Notes: generated by a model from the letters alone, not told the origin. A stretch of DNA of 64,000 nucleotides from Candidatus Zixiibacteriota bacterium (GCA_036480375.1 JAZGGI010000003.1:62001-126000); one strand, 5' to 3'; counted from the first letter of the stretch, positions 54,134 to 62,905 are shown. Made by a program: numbers and translations.

Positions 54134-54149
54134 GGCAAGGACTGTGCCG
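54134..54149 (-). promoter_or_regulatory. Sigma-54 promoter of the flgF operon
   Basis: The minus strand reads GGCAC (54148-54144), five bases and TTGC (54138-54135), the exact GGCAC-N5-TTGC core of -24/-12 promoters. Predicted start of transcription is near 54124, leaving a short leader that holds the flgF ribosome site. A bacterial enhancer-binding activator must act from elsewhere. Confidence 0.85.
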
Positions 54150-54244
54150 CAAAAGCGTCAACCGAGCAATGCCTCTAACCAATTATTGTACTGTGACTTA
54201 CAATTATTTATAAGAATGGGGATATATTATGGAATTGGAATTTC

Positions 54245-54280
54245 GGAAAAAATCTCCCGAGTGGGATTGAAGATTTTTCC
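54245..54280 (-). terminator. Hairpin terminator after the Cys-rich small gene
   Basis: Starting right at the stop, minus-strand GGAAAAATCT pairs with AGATTTTTTCC (one bulge), with an inner CCC/GGG around loop ACTC. The T run is in the stem's 3' arm. It separates this gene from the flgF promoter. Confidence 0.5.
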
Positions 54281-54502
54281 TTAAGCTTTGGATAAATCGG
54301 ATTTGAGAGAAGGGGGCAAACTATATTTGGCCTTGGTTTTATCGATCATTTTGTCAACGGCCTTATCGAACATCAGGCGACTGCAAAACCTGTTATTGGA
54401 CTTTTGGTAAAGTACACAATCGGATTTATATCCATAACATTCGAGGGCATCAGCGAGATAACAACATTTTAGGAAAGCGCATCTTTCGGTTTTTTTAGGC
54501 AT
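54281..54502 (-). CDS. Small cysteine-rich protein, unknown function
   Basis: From the ATG at 54502 this encodes 73 residues; in-frame ATG at 54535 and TTG at 54559 are other options, and none has a strong ribosome site. Six cysteines lie in the first 45 residues with pattern ERCAFLKCCYLADALECYGY, then KSDCVLYQ and RFCSRLMF. The rest is a basic helix (VDKMIDKTKAKY). This could be a small zinc or iron-sulphur binder; I recognise no family. It lies upstream of the flgF operon and ends in a hairpin. Confidence 0.55.
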   Translation of the reverse strand: MPKKTERCAFLKCCYLADALECYGYKSDCVLYQKSNNRFCSRLMFDKAVDKMIDKTKAKYSLPPSLKSDLSKA

Positions 54503-54821
54503 TGCGGTCCGTCGAGTCTTAAGGGTCAGTTTCATAAAAATGTTATCGTCATAAATCAAAACAAGTTAAACGCTTTTTTCAATTTGGTGACAGAAAATTC
54601 TCTTTACGCAATTTATTGCATAAAACTCGACAACTGAGAAGCGCAATATTTGCTTGAAAACGAGAAAAAATGTGTTATATTTGTTCGGGTAAATCTAACT
54701 TCTTTATGTAGGCCTAATTACGTAGTTCTTCTACATTACAGGGATGGAAGCCTTCTTAGTCGTTAATTATAGCATAATTTTTGCTGAAGAAAGCAATTAG
54801 GTGTATGAGATTGGCAGAAAT
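54503..54821. other. Intergenic region between the Cys-rich gene and the secreted cohesin-like gene
   Basis: This AT-rich divergent region holds a good plus-strand promoter (54654-54681). It gives the downstream gene a leader of about 130 bases that contains no riboswitch I recognise. Nothing clear drives the minus-strand gene. Confidence 0.5.
54654..54681 (+). promoter_or_regulatory. Sigma-70-type promoter of the secreted cohesin-like gene
   Basis: TTGAAA (54654-54659), a 16-base spacer and TATATT (54676-54681): five of six bases match in each hexamer. It lies 140 bases before the ATG at 54822. Confidence 0.65.
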
Positions 54822-56096
54822 ATGTTAAAGAGCGCGCTATTCATTTCCGCGCTATTAGGACTCTTGATCTCCCCCGCCGGCGCAATCAATCCGGTCAGTG
54901 AGACTGATACGCTTTGGATTGATACTATTTCGGCTCATTCGGGGCAAAAAGTCATTTTGGGCGTTTATTTTTCCAACGCCGAGAAAATAACGGGAATAGA
55001 CGCACCTCTCGCCTATTTCTACCCCGATCTAATTGTCGATTCGGTGTCATTCGCGGGAAGCAGGGCTGAAGGTAGATTAACGACGCTGGGTATTATTGAT
55101 TCGGCGCTTGCCCAGGTTCATATCGGAGCTCTTGAATTTACCCTGGATGATACTTACATCGATTCCGGGCGTGGGCTCCTGGCCCGATTATTCGTCACTA
55201 TTCCAGACGGTTATCCGCAGCGGATGATTTATTTCGACACAACGACCGTAAATACCGAACTGACTTTTGTTCTATACACCAATGAATGGTTCACCCCCAA
55301 TTTCAACCGGGGCCACATTAACAACACTTTTGCTCCCGCGCTGAATGATTCTATTTGGTTCGACAATGTGGAAACGCGAGCCGGCGAGAATTTTGAGGTT
55401 ACCGTATATGGGTTAACCGAAATCGGTCTTAGTAAAATAGTTTTGCCATTTACGTACACCTCGGACAATCTCTTTATCGATTCGATTTCAATCGCCGACA
55501 CGCGGTCACAGAATGCCGCCAACCTGAGTACTCTCATTGATAATAATCTCAAACAGGCATTATTGAGTATAGACTTCTTTGACACTCAGCTTCTTCCCCC
55601 GGGTACGGGCCCTCTGGCAAAAATATATTTTTCGTGTGTTACGACCGGGACGACTCCCTTTGTCGTTCTTGACACCATGATGGCATCCGATCTGGAAATG
55701 CTGGTTCACCTCGGCCCTATTTATGATTATGTCAAAGCCTATCCGGCTTTCTCGACGGGGTCAATTATTATCGATATGACAACGGATATTAATAATGAAT
55801 CAACTACCGCCCTTCCCGGCACTTTATACCTGGCCCAAAATTATCCTAATCCATTTAACCCAACCACTACCTTCCGATTTGGATTACCCCAACAATCAAA
55901 AGTCTATCTTGAAGTTTTCAATATACTGGGGCAAAGGATTAGAATTTTGCATTCCGGAATTATGCCGGCCGGGGAACAGGAAATCGTCTTTGACGGGAAA
56001 AATGACCAGGGTCATGCCATTTCCTCCGGAATTTATTTTTACCGGCTTAAAGCGGATGACAAAACTCTAATTCGAAAAATGCTACTCGTTAAGTAA
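54822..56096 (+). CDS. Secreted protein with two cohesin-like repeats and NYPNPFNP sorting domain
   Basis: The product has 424 residues from the ATG at 54822, where a clean signal peptide starts (MLKSALFISALLGLLISPAG); a GTG seven codons earlier is in frame but adds polar residues. Two similar beta-rich units follow: DTLWIDTISAHSGQKVILGV (about 32) and DSIWFDNVETRAGENFEVTV (about 180), each with a later DSVSFAGSR / DSISIADTR segment and a GLLARLF / GPLAKIYF strand, as in cohesin-like folds. The C-terminal 85 residues are a type IX sorting domain (AQNYPNPFNPTTTFRF to KMLLVK). It is a likely surface protein; its partner is unknown. It is alone in its transcription unit. Confidence 0.8.
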   Translation: MLKSALFISALLGLLISPAGAINPVSETDTLWIDTISAHSGQKVILGVYFSNAEKITGIDAPLAYFYPDLIVDSVSFAGSRAEGRLTTLGIIDSALAQVHIGALEFTLDDTYIDSGRGLLARLFVTIPDGYPQRMIYFDTTTVNTELTFVLYTNEWFTPNFNRGHINNTFAPALNDSIWFDNVETRAGENFEVTVYGLTEIGLSKIVLPFTYTSDNLFIDSISIADTRSQNAANLSTLIDNNLKQALLSIDFFDTQLLPPGTGPLAKIYFSCVTTGTTPFVVLDTMMASDLEMLVHLGPIYDYVKAYPAFSTGSIIIDMTTDINNESTTALPGTLYLAQNYPNPFNPTTTFRFGLPQQSKVYLEVFNILGQRIRILHSGIMPAGEQEIVFDGKNDQGHAISSGIYFYRLKADDKTLIRKMLLVK

Positions 56097-56110
56097 TGCG
56101 AGCTCAAATA

Positions 56111-56141
56111 AAAAACCCCGACCGAGGCCGGGGCTTTTTTT
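56111..56141. terminator. Bidirectional terminator between the secreted gene and fliJ
   Basis: A GC-rich hairpin (CCCCGACC / GGCCGGGG, 56116-56133, one mismatch) is flanked by A and T runs. It ends both the secreted gene (+) and the flgB-fliJ operon (-). Confidence 0.88.
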
Positions 56142-56157
56142 ATTAATGTAGAGAGGA

Positions 56158-56619
56158 TTATTTATTTCTTAAAAACATCGTCTGACCGATATCGTCATTT
56201 TCTTTTTGCGTCAATAAATTCATTTCGACTGTGTACTTATCCAGATGACGCTCTCTCAACTTTTCATAGATCTTTCTTTGCTTCGTCGCCTCAATCAAAA
56301 CCTTTCGTCTCTTCCCCAATTCTTCTCTTATATTGGCCAATAATTCTCGTCCGCCAATTTCCATTTGTTTCAATTTCATGTAATATCTGGAGTATCGTGT
56401 TAGTAGATTGGCGTCTAATTTCCCGGTTAGTAATTTCTTCTCCCGTTTTTGGTAATTGGCTCTATCGTCCAGAACTTCAAGTATTTTCAGTTTTTGTTTT
56501 TGCTCAAAATCAACCACCTCGGCCAGTTCCCGTTGCTTTTGTTTTTCGAGATGTTTTTTAAATGAGAGAACTTTTTCGAATCTATACTTAAACCTTTTCA
56601 ACGGCCTTTTCGCTTTCAT
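56158..56619 (-). CDS. fliJ: Flagellar export protein FliJ
   Basis: This 153-residue, charged, almost fully coiled-coil protein has the FliJ opening RFKYRFEKVLSFKKHLEKQ and later KIYEKLRERHLDKYTVEM. I chose the ATG at 56619; a TTG at 56634 is the next option upstream. FliJ sits in the centre of the FliI hexamer and helps drive export. It overlaps the end of fliI by 32 bases and is the last gene of this operon, followed by a terminator. Confidence 0.85.
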   Translation of the reverse strand: MKAKRPLKRFKYRFEKVLSFKKHLEKQKQRELAEVVDFEQKQKLKILEVLDDRANYQKREKKLLTGKLDANLLTRYSRYYMKLKQMEIGGRELLANIREELGKRRKVLIEATKQRKIYEKLRERHLDKYTVEMNLLTQKENDDIGQTMFLRNK

Positions 56620-57937
56620 TTTCCGGTATTTCAATCAATGACGGCAAGGTTTCAATAGCCTCGCCCGGATCAGCCTGTTCATGTATCCCCTGTTTCATGA
56701 AGTCATTTATTCTGTCATTACAGTAAATCGAGTCATCGATTTTTTGGGAAGAACCTTTTACGTAGGCGCCGATATTTATCAAATCCTCGGCATCGCGATA
56801 GGTCGCCAGGAGTTCCTTGATTCGTCCCGCCGATTTTTTATGCTCTTCGTTCGCGACCTGTGGCATCAAACGACTAACCGAGTCAAGAACATCCACGGCC
56901 GGATAATGATTACGGGATGCCAGTGGCCGAGATAAAACTATATGACCGTCGATTACCGACCTGACCGCGTCTGAAATCGGTTCATTAAAATCATCACCTT
57001 CTACCAGTACAGTATATAAACCGGTAATCGAACCTATAGTCCCCGGCCCTGAACGCTCCAGGATTTTGGGCAGTATCGCGAATACTGAGGGAGGATAACC
57101 TTTGGTCGCCGGAGGTTCACCGATTGATAAACCGACTTCTCTTTGAGCCATCGCTACCCGGGTCAATGAATCGACTAACAGCATAACATCTTTCCCCTGA
57201 TCTCTGAAATATTCCGCGATTGTAGTCGCCGTTAATATACCTTTGAGGCGGATTAAGGCCGGTTCATCTGATGTAACCGCGACGACTACCGCTCGTTGCA
57301 ATCCCTCCGGTCCCAGATCATTTTCAATAAATTCTTTTACTTCCCGGCTGCGCTCGCCCACTAACCCAATTACGGTTACATCGGCGCTGGTACCTCGCGC
57401 GATCATCCCCATCATGATCGATTTACCGACACCGGAGCCGGAAAATATGCCCAATCTCTGGCCCTTGCCACAGGTGACCATAGTATCGATAGCCCTGATT
57501 CCGGTATAAAGAGGTTCTGTGATTCGTGTTCTTTTCAAACTTGCCGGAGGCTGTGAATATAATAACCTGTTATACGAACTTATAATCGGACCCTTATCAT
57601 CTATAGGATTTCCTAAACCATCCAATATGCGCCCCAAAAGCTGATCGCCGACCGGCACACCCAATTGTTCGCCGGTACTGGTCACAATGGAACCGGGAGT
57701 GATGCCCTGGATACTTCCCAGCGGCATAAGAAAAATAGTATGTTCCTTAAATCCGACAACTTCGGCCGGAACCGACAATTCCGAATTGGCCGATTCAATG
57801 CGGCACAAAGATCCCACCGGAACCGCGGGGCCCTTTGATTCAACTACCAGTCCAGCGACGCGGCTTACAGTACCAAATTGCTTTATCAGGCGCAAAGAAT
57901 CAATCTTACTACCGTAATAATCGTACTCAATTTTCAC
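56588..57937 (-). CDS. fliI: Flagellar export ATPase FliI
   Basis: This 449-residue ATPase resembles F1-beta. The Walker A loop is GIFSGSGVGKSIMMG (about 165-179), the catalytic Glu lies in VGERSREVKEF, Walker B is VMLLVDSLTRVA, and the FliI-type GYPPSVFAILPKILERSG follows. It energises flagellar type III export with FliH and FliJ. It starts with GTG overlapping the fliH stop by four bases (GTGA). Confidence 0.97.
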   Translation of the reverse strand: MKIEYDYYGSKIDSLRLIKQFGTVSRVAGLVVESKGPAVPVGSLCRIESANSELSVPAEVVGFKEHTIFLMPLGSIQGITPGSIVTSTGEQLGVPVGDQLLGRILDGLGNPIDDKGPIISSYNRLLYSQPPASLKRTRITEPLYTGIRAIDTMVTCGKGQRLGIFSGSGVGKSIMMGMIARGTSADVTVIGLVGERSREVKEFIENDLGPEGLQRAVVVAVTSDEPALIRLKGILTATTIAEYFRDQGKDVMLLVDSLTRVAMAQREVGLSIGEPPATKGYPPSVFAILPKILERSGPGTIGSITGLYTVLVEGDDFNEPISDAVRSVIDGHIVLSRPLASRNHYPAVDVLDSVSRLMPQVANEEHKKSAGRIKELLATYRDAEDLINIGAYVKGSSQKIDDSIYCNDRINDFMKQGIHEQADPGEAIETLPSLIEIPENESEKAVEKV

Positions 57938-58650
57938 TCTGGAGAATCCTCACCATCGATCAAGGCTTGTTTAATCACATCGTACATCGATTCGAGTCGG
58001 GCATCGATATCTCCGGATGGAGTTTCTATAAAGCAACCGCCTACCCTAATACGCGGATCAGGCTCAATGTTAAATTCTTTGATGGCCGTATTGCTACCCA
58101 TAAATTTATCGATATGTTGTTCCAGTTCGGCCAAGTGACCTGGATGGACTTTAACCTTGATATTCCTTTTATCGAGCAATTGCTCAATCGTTCCTGAAAT
58201 AATTGACATTGTGATTTGAGGATCGAATTCTGCCGCAGCAAAAGTCAGTTTTTGGGAAATTTTCAATATTAATTCAAGGATTTTGTTTTTGGCATCGGCC
58301 AATATCTGATGTCGCTGATTAGTGATATCGGATAAAACACCGCTCAGCGACGCGACAATTTGACGGGCTTCTTCCAGACCCTCATGTTGACCTCGTTCAT
58401 GGCCAGACTTTTGTCCTTCTTCATAACCCTTGCTATAAGCTCCTTTAACTTCCTGCCGGAATTTATCATCAAGTTGAATAATATCCTGCAAAGGAACCTG
58501 TTTTTTTCCTTCGGCTGAAGTCATGACCATCAATCCCGGATATTTCTTTTGCAGTAACATTTCGGCCTTTTCTTCGGCCTCACGGTCAATTGAATATTCT
58601 CCAATCAGCACTCTGGCGTCGGTTAGCGGAATGGATAAAACCTTAGACAA
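57934..58650 (-). CDS. fliH: Flagellar assembly protein FliH
   Basis: The protein has 238 residues from a TTG at 58650, which has AAAGGAAG six bases upstream and gives SKVLSIPLTDARVLIGEY; the frame is open further but those codons lie within fliG. The centre shows the FliH glycine-repeat region in a reduced form (KGYEEGQKSGHERGQHEG), and the C-terminal domain is FliH/V-ATPase-E-like (FDPQITMSIISGTIEQLLDK, IRVGGCFIETPSGDIDARLE). FliH regulates FliI and docks it to the export gate. It overlaps fliG by eight bases. Confidence 0.88.
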   Translation of the reverse strand: MSKVLSIPLTDARVLIGEYSIDREAEEKAEMLLQKKYPGLMVMTSAEGKKQVPLQDIIQLDDKFRQEVKGAYSKGYEEGQKSGHERGQHEGLEEARQIVASLSGVLSDITNQRHQILADAKNKILELILKISQKLTFAAAEFDPQITMSIISGTIEQLLDKRNIKVKVHPGHLAELEQHIDKFMGSNTAIKEFNIEPDPRIRVGGCFIETPSGDIDARLESMYDVIKQALIDGEDSPE

Positions 58651-59659
58651 TGATATCTTCCTTTCCACCGCGACCGGCAATAACCAATTGGCCTTCTTCC
58701 TCAAGTCGGCGTACCGATTCAACAATTCTCTGCTGCGCCGTTTCAACGTCTGTCAAACGCATCGGACCCATAAATTCCATTTCTTCCTTGATCAACACAG
58801 CCACACGTTCGGATACATTGGCGAAAATCTTGTTCTTCACTTCTTCGGATGCGGCTTTGAGAGATATCGCCAGGTCTTTAGTCTCGACTTCTTTAAGAAG
58901 TCTTTGGATACCACGATCATCAAGCAGAATAAGATCATCAAAGACGAACATCATGTTTTTAATTTCCGCCGCCAAATCGGCATCCTCGGCTTCAATCGCC
59001 TGCAAAATATTTTTTTCCGATGCGGTTTCAATCAGGTTCAATATCTCGGCAATCGTTTTGGCGCCGCCTGATACCGACAAATCACGCCCGGCGCTGTCAG
59101 CGAAATGCCCCTGTAAAGTTATCTCCACCTCCTTAAGAACACCGGGAGATATCTTTTCCATATTTGCGACTCGCAGAGCTACTTCAGCCTGTAATTCGGG
59201 AGGCAATTCGGACATTACACCGGCCGCCTGCTGGGGAACCAGCTGAGTTAATATTAATGATATCGTCTGGGGATGCTCATTGCGGATAAAGTTCACCAAT
59301 TGCTGGGGATCAATATTTTTCAGCAGGTTAAAACCTGAGGTTCTCAAAGATGATTCCAGACGATTGAGAATATCAAGGGCCCGTCTCCCACCGACAGCTT
59401 TTTCCAGAATATCTTTGGCAAAATCAATGCCGCCTTGAGATACATACTGGCGGGCCATAAAGATATCATGGCATTCTTTTATAACCTGCTCTTCCACATC
59501 GGGCGGGACTTCGCGCAGATTGGCTATCTCAACCGTAATTCTTTCCAGGTCCTGTTCATTTAATGATTTCAGGACTAAAGAAGATACTTCCGTTCCAAAA
59601 GCAACCAGCGCGATGGCGGCCTTTTGACTCGCTGTTAAATCTTCATAAGTTGGAGGCAT
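58643..59659 (-). CDS. fliG: Flagellar motor switch protein FliG
   Basis: This 338-residue protein has full FliG length. N-domain: LTASQKAAIALVAFGTEVSS. Middle domain with the EHPQT motif: VNFIRNEHPQTISLILTQLV. C-terminal torque helix region: FDDLILLDDRGIQRLLKEVE, with charged residues that face MotA. It couples the MS-ring to the stator and to the C-ring. It begins 7 bases after fliF. Confidence 0.97.
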   Translation of the reverse strand: MPPTYEDLTASQKAAIALVAFGTEVSSLVLKSLNEQDLERITVEIANLREVPPDVEEQVIKECHDIFMARQYVSQGGIDFAKDILEKAVGGRRALDILNRLESSLRTSGFNLLKNIDPQQLVNFIRNEHPQTISLILTQLVPQQAAGVMSELPPELQAEVALRVANMEKISPGVLKEVEITLQGHFADSAGRDLSVSGGAKTIAEILNLIETASEKNILQAIEAEDADLAAEIKNMMFVFDDLILLDDRGIQRLLKEVETKDLAISLKAASEEVKNKIFANVSERVAVLIKEEMEFMGPMRLTDVETAQQRIVESVRRLEEEGQLVIAGRGGKEDIIV

Positions 59660-59666
59660 ATCTCAC

Positions 59667-61247
59667 CTAATCAACATCAACCATTAGAGTTTTTATGACT
59701 TTGGCAATCTCATCAGGCTTATCTTTAGCCACTTTTTGCATCCTGTCGATGAGTTTGGGTTGCCGTTTCTTAATTTCTATTTCTTCAATTTCCATAAGCT
59801 CTTCTTCCGTTTTTGCGCTGTCTGAAACAACTCCGGATTTTGATTCTCCAAAACGGACCGGAGCGGAGGGTATAATCTTTCCAATGCTTTCAAAGAGCTT
59901 TTTAATTTTCTTGCGAAGATAAAGGAGAGCTAACAAAGCGGCCAGAACTATAAATACTTTCTTGCCTATATCATAATAAAACTCCCGCGTGTATTGTTCG
60001 TCGAGAGATTTTTGCTGCTCAGTCATGTACGTCTTATCAAAAGCGATATTGACAATTTCAATCTGGTCATTTCTTTCCGATGTGAAACCGACAGCATTTT
60101 TGACAATTGCCGACAAACGGTCAATCTCTTCCTGAGGACGAGGTTCATAGACCAATTCCTCAACGCCGTCAGCATCTTCAATCATCTGATATGAGCCATC
60201 AAGTAAAACGGCAATTGATAGGCGGCTAATATTGCCCACGGCGTTACTAACTGATTCAATCGTCTTGGAAACTTCGTAATTAGTAACCGTAACTTCGGAA
60301 TTATTTTCTTCGCTGTTTTCAGCGTCCTCAGCCGCCTTCTGGGTTGCCTTACCTGTATTTTCCGTTTTTTGTTCCGACCTGACTGCCGCCATATTGGGGT
60401 CATAATTTTCTGAGGTCCGCGCATATTGCTGGAAATTCAATTCGGCCGTTATGCGAACGATCGCTTTTCCGGGACCGAGGACACCGTCAAGCATTGTCTG
60501 CGCTTTTCGCTCCAAATCGTTTTCAACCGACCGGGTCATTTCCAATTGATTGGAAGTCATTGCCGCCACTTCATTATCACCGCTACCGGATGAGATCATA
60601 TTGCCGTCATAGTCAATAATCGTAATGTTATTGGCCTTCAGACCTTCAACTGACGCTGCCACCAGATGAGTAATCCCGTTGACCTGCTTTTTGCTAAGCC
60701 CACCCGAATGTCTCAGTTTCAAAACGACCGATGCGGTCGCCTCCCGCTGCTGATCGGAAAATAATTTTTCCTCCGGGATAACAATATGTATTCGCGCCGT
60801 CTGGACCTCGCGCAATGATGATATGGTTTTTGCCAATTCACCCTCAAGAGCCCGCCGAAAATTCAATTGCTGCAAAAATTCGGTCATTCCCAGATTGGTT
60901 TCGTCAAAAATCGAGTATCCGACATTTCCGGAATTGGGCAACCCTTGCGAGGCCAGGGATAATCGGGCTTCATGCAAATCCGTTTCGGGAACTTCAATCG
61001 CGGTTCCTCCGGCGGTGATTTTATACGAAACACCGTTATCGGCCAAATACCGAGTAATCTCGGCGGCCTCGGCCGCCTCAAGATTAGTATATAACGGTTG
61101 ATATGTTACCGAGCCGACCCACCCGGCAACGGTGACAATACCAAAGATGAAACCCACGACGACAGCCACGAGCATTACGACCTGACCCAATGTCATTTGT
61201 TTAACGATATCGGCCAGGTGTCCAATAACCTGTTTAAGATATTCCAT
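59667..61247 (-). CDS. fliF: MS-ring protein FliF
   Basis: This 526-residue protein has a membrane helix at each end (about 21-43, VVMLVAVVVGFIFGIVTVAG; about 434-452, VFIVLAALLALLYLRKKI). The periplasmic YscJ/FliF region includes LYTNLEAAEAAEITRYLADN and LASQGLPNSGNVGYSIFDE. The C-terminal FliG-binding tail is RMQKVAKDKPDEIAKVIKTL. It is the base on which the rod, export gate and C-ring assemble. Confidence 0.97.
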   Translation of the reverse strand: MEYLKQVIGHLADIVKQMTLGQVVMLVAVVVGFIFGIVTVAGWVGSVTYQPLYTNLEAAEAAEITRYLADNGVSYKITAGGTAIEVPETDLHEARLSLASQGLPNSGNVGYSIFDETNLGMTEFLQQLNFRRALEGELAKTISSLREVQTARIHIVIPEEKLFSDQQREATASVVLKLRHSGGLSKKQVNGITHLVAASVEGLKANNITIIDYDGNMISSGSGDNEVAAMTSNQLEMTRSVENDLERKAQTMLDGVLGPGKAIVRITAELNFQQYARTSENYDPNMAAVRSEQKTENTGKATQKAAEDAENSEENNSEVTVTNYEVSKTIESVSNAVGNISRLSIAVLLDGSYQMIEDADGVEELVYEPRPQEEIDRLSAIVKNAVGFTSERNDQIEIVNIAFDKTYMTEQQKSLDEQYTREFYYDIGKKVFIVLAALLALLYLRKKIKKLFESIGKIIPSAPVRFGESKSGVVSDSAKTEEELMEIEEIEIKKRQPKLIDRMQKVAKDKPDEIAKVIKTLMVDVD

Positions 61248-61292
61248 ATCAAATCCTATTTGAAATGAATATCAGATTCAGATACCGTATGT

Positions 61293-61595
61293 TTACATCG
61301 GCATCCGCACAATTTCCTGATAAGCTTCCAACAGTTTCTTCCTGATTTCCAATAAAAGATCAAAAGATATTCCCGCCTTCTCCGCGGCAATCATCACCTG
61401 ATGCAACTCAGCCGCCTCTCCCCGGATCAATTTGTCCTGGGCCTCTCCGGCTTCCAATTGCATGTCATTGACACTTTGAATGGCTTTGGATAAAAAATCG
61501 CCAAAACCTTCTCCATCAGGCTTATTAACCTTAATTTGATCTTTACCGGGAAATTCCGGAAGAATCGGCCGTGTAATTAAACCTATCTTGCTCAT
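61293..61595 (-). CDS. fliE: Hook-basal body protein FliE
   Basis: The protein has 100 residues from the ATG at 61595, which overlaps the upstream stop as ATGA; an in-frame start at 61643 would run inside that gene. The FliE pattern is clear: FGDFLSKAIQSVNDMQLEAG (about 33-52), IRGEAAELHQVMIAAEKAGI and the ending VRMPM. FliE connects the MS-ring to the proximal rod. Confidence 0.93.
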   Translation of the reverse strand: MSKIGLITRPILPEFPGKDQIKVNKPDGEGFGDFLSKAIQSVNDMQLEAGEAQDKLIRGEAAELHQVMIAAEKAGISFDLLLEIRKKLLEAYQEIVRMPM

Positions 61596-61930
61596 CCCGT
61601 CAAATCCACTTTCAGACCGGTGATGCTGCTTCCATGCGTGCAAGCGTTGCGCCCGTAAATTTGATTGGATTCGGCCGAATCCCCAAAACGGGCAAAACTC
61701 TTAACCAACGCCGCGTTTTCATCCGCGGTCAGTATATTACTGAGAACCGAAGGCGAACTTTCAACGCGAATCGCCCCGGTTTCTCCTGACTTTTGGCCGG
61801 TTAGAACAATCTTCTCGGCTTCCTGAGCCTTTTTAAGATCAAACTTCTCCTGTGAACCGGCTTGGTCTTTTTTCGCTGATTGACTTCCGGCCTGGCGATA
61901 TGCCTCGACCGGAACAGTATTAATCTTCAC
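61592..61930 (-). CDS. Conserved-looking small protein between flgC and fliE, unknown function
   Basis: This 112-residue frame starts with GTG at 61930 (AGAGGG about nine bases upstream) and overlaps fliE by four bases, so it is translated with the basal-body genes. The N-terminal half is polar and lysine/glutamine-rich. The second half has a compact helical segment VLSNILTADENAALVKSFAR (about 62-81) and an aromatic/glycine tail. No signal peptide or membrane helix. I recognise no family. Its operon place, in an otherwise standard flgB-flgC-fliE run, suggests a rod or export accessory role. Confidence 0.65.
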   Translation of the reverse strand: MKINTVPVEAYRQAGSQSAKKDQAGSQEKFDLKKAQEAEKIVLTGQKSGETGAIRVESSPSVLSNILTADENAALVKSFARFGDSAESNQIYGRNACTHGSSITGLKVDLTG

Positions 61931-61960
61931 TTTCTGTTTCCCTCTCTACTTCAAGTGATT

Positions 61961-62455
61961 TTAGATATCCAATGCGTCTTTGGCCATCTCCTTTGACGCC
62001 GATACGGCCATGGCATTGGCTTCATAAGAACGATTCGCAGCGATCATATCGACCATCTCGTTTATGATTTCAATATCGGGCATCTTGACATAACCTTCCT
62101 CATCCGAATCGGGATGTCCGGGATCATAAACCAGTTTATATGAATCCTGTCCCTCGCTCACTTCCCTGGCGCTGGCCATGTCAACACTGCCATAAAATTT
62201 ACTCGTTATCGGAGCCGCCTCAAGATGAGAATTGTGAGTTCGAATCAGGCTATTCTGGCTTTTCTGTAAGATTGTTTTGAACGGTATCTTTTCAGATTCG
62301 GCGCTAATTTCCAATCTTTTGCGCCGGTAGGGCCCGCCGCTTTCAGTCTGAGTCGTTTCGGCGTTGGCGATATTTTCGGAAACGACATTCATCTTGCGCC
62401 GCTGTACCGACATGCCTTTTCCCGAAATCTCTATTGCAGAAAATATACCATCCAT
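61961..62455 (-). CDS. flgC: Proximal rod protein FlgC
   Basis: The protein has 164 residues from the ATG at 62455 (GAGG eight bases upstream; a GTG at 62461 is too close to it). FlgC landmarks are IFSAIEISGKGMSVQRRKMN, NVVSENIANAETTQTESGGP with YRRKRLEI, and VKMPDIEIINEMVDMIAANR with SYEANAMAVSASKEMAKDAL at the end. It forms part of the proximal rod with FlgB and FlgF. Confidence 0.96.
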   Translation of the reverse strand: MDGIFSAIEISGKGMSVQRRKMNVVSENIANAETTQTESGGPYRRKRLEISAESEKIPFKTILQKSQNSLIRTHNSHLEAAPITSKFYGSVDMASAREVSEGQDSYKLVYDPGHPDSDEEGYVKMPDIEIINEMVDMIAANRSYEANAMAVSASKEMAKDALDI

Positions 62456-62469
62456 ATTCACGTCCTCTA

Positions 62470-62883
62470 TTAACTGCCTCTAATGGCTTTCTTCAAAAAC
62501 TGTACTTTTCTTTGCAATATCCTGGAGCCGATTGAATAACGCATCTGATTGACCGCCAGATTAGTGACTTCGCGATCAATATCGACGCCGTTCAAATCAT
62601 CATCGGATTCCGGACCATGCTTCAAAATCTTGACCTTGTTGTTTGGTCCCGAATTGGGTATATGGCCCGGATTGGTAGCCTTCATCGCTAATACGGGACC
62701 GCTACCGAGGGCTTTTTTCATCTCCGCCTTAAAATCGATATCTTTGGCAGCGTACCCGGGTGTAGTCGTGTTGGCGAGATTAGCGGTTATCAACTTATGC
62801 CGCTGAGACGCCAAATCGAGAAACTTGGAAAGTTTATCGACTCCGGTTTTCTGCCAAATTGTCGCTTTTATAAAATCAGCCAT
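62470..62883 (-). CDS. flgB: Proximal rod protein FlgB
   Basis: The protein has 137 residues from the ATG at 62883, which has GGAG six bases upstream; the frame extends to 62922 but that part holds the sigma-54 promoter. FlgB features are LDLASQRHKLITANLANTTT with PGYAAKDIDF, and VDIDREVTNLAVNQMRYSIG near the end. It starts the basal-body operon that runs to fliJ. Confidence 0.95.
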   Translation of the reverse strand: MADFIKATIWQKTGVDKLSKFLDLASQRHKLITANLANTTTPGYAAKDIDFKAEMKKALGSGPVLAMKATNPGHIPNSGPNNKVKILKHGPESDDDLNGVDIDREVTNLAVNQMRYSIGSRILQRKVQFLKKAIRGS

Positions 62884-62905
62884 AGTTTTCTCCGACAAGC
62901 CTAAA

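Noticed and set aside
54688-54821. Leader before the secreted cohesin-like gene as a cyclic di-GMP riboswitch
   Set aside because: A stretch resembling GGGA..GCC is present, but the conserved GEMM core and paired stems are not.
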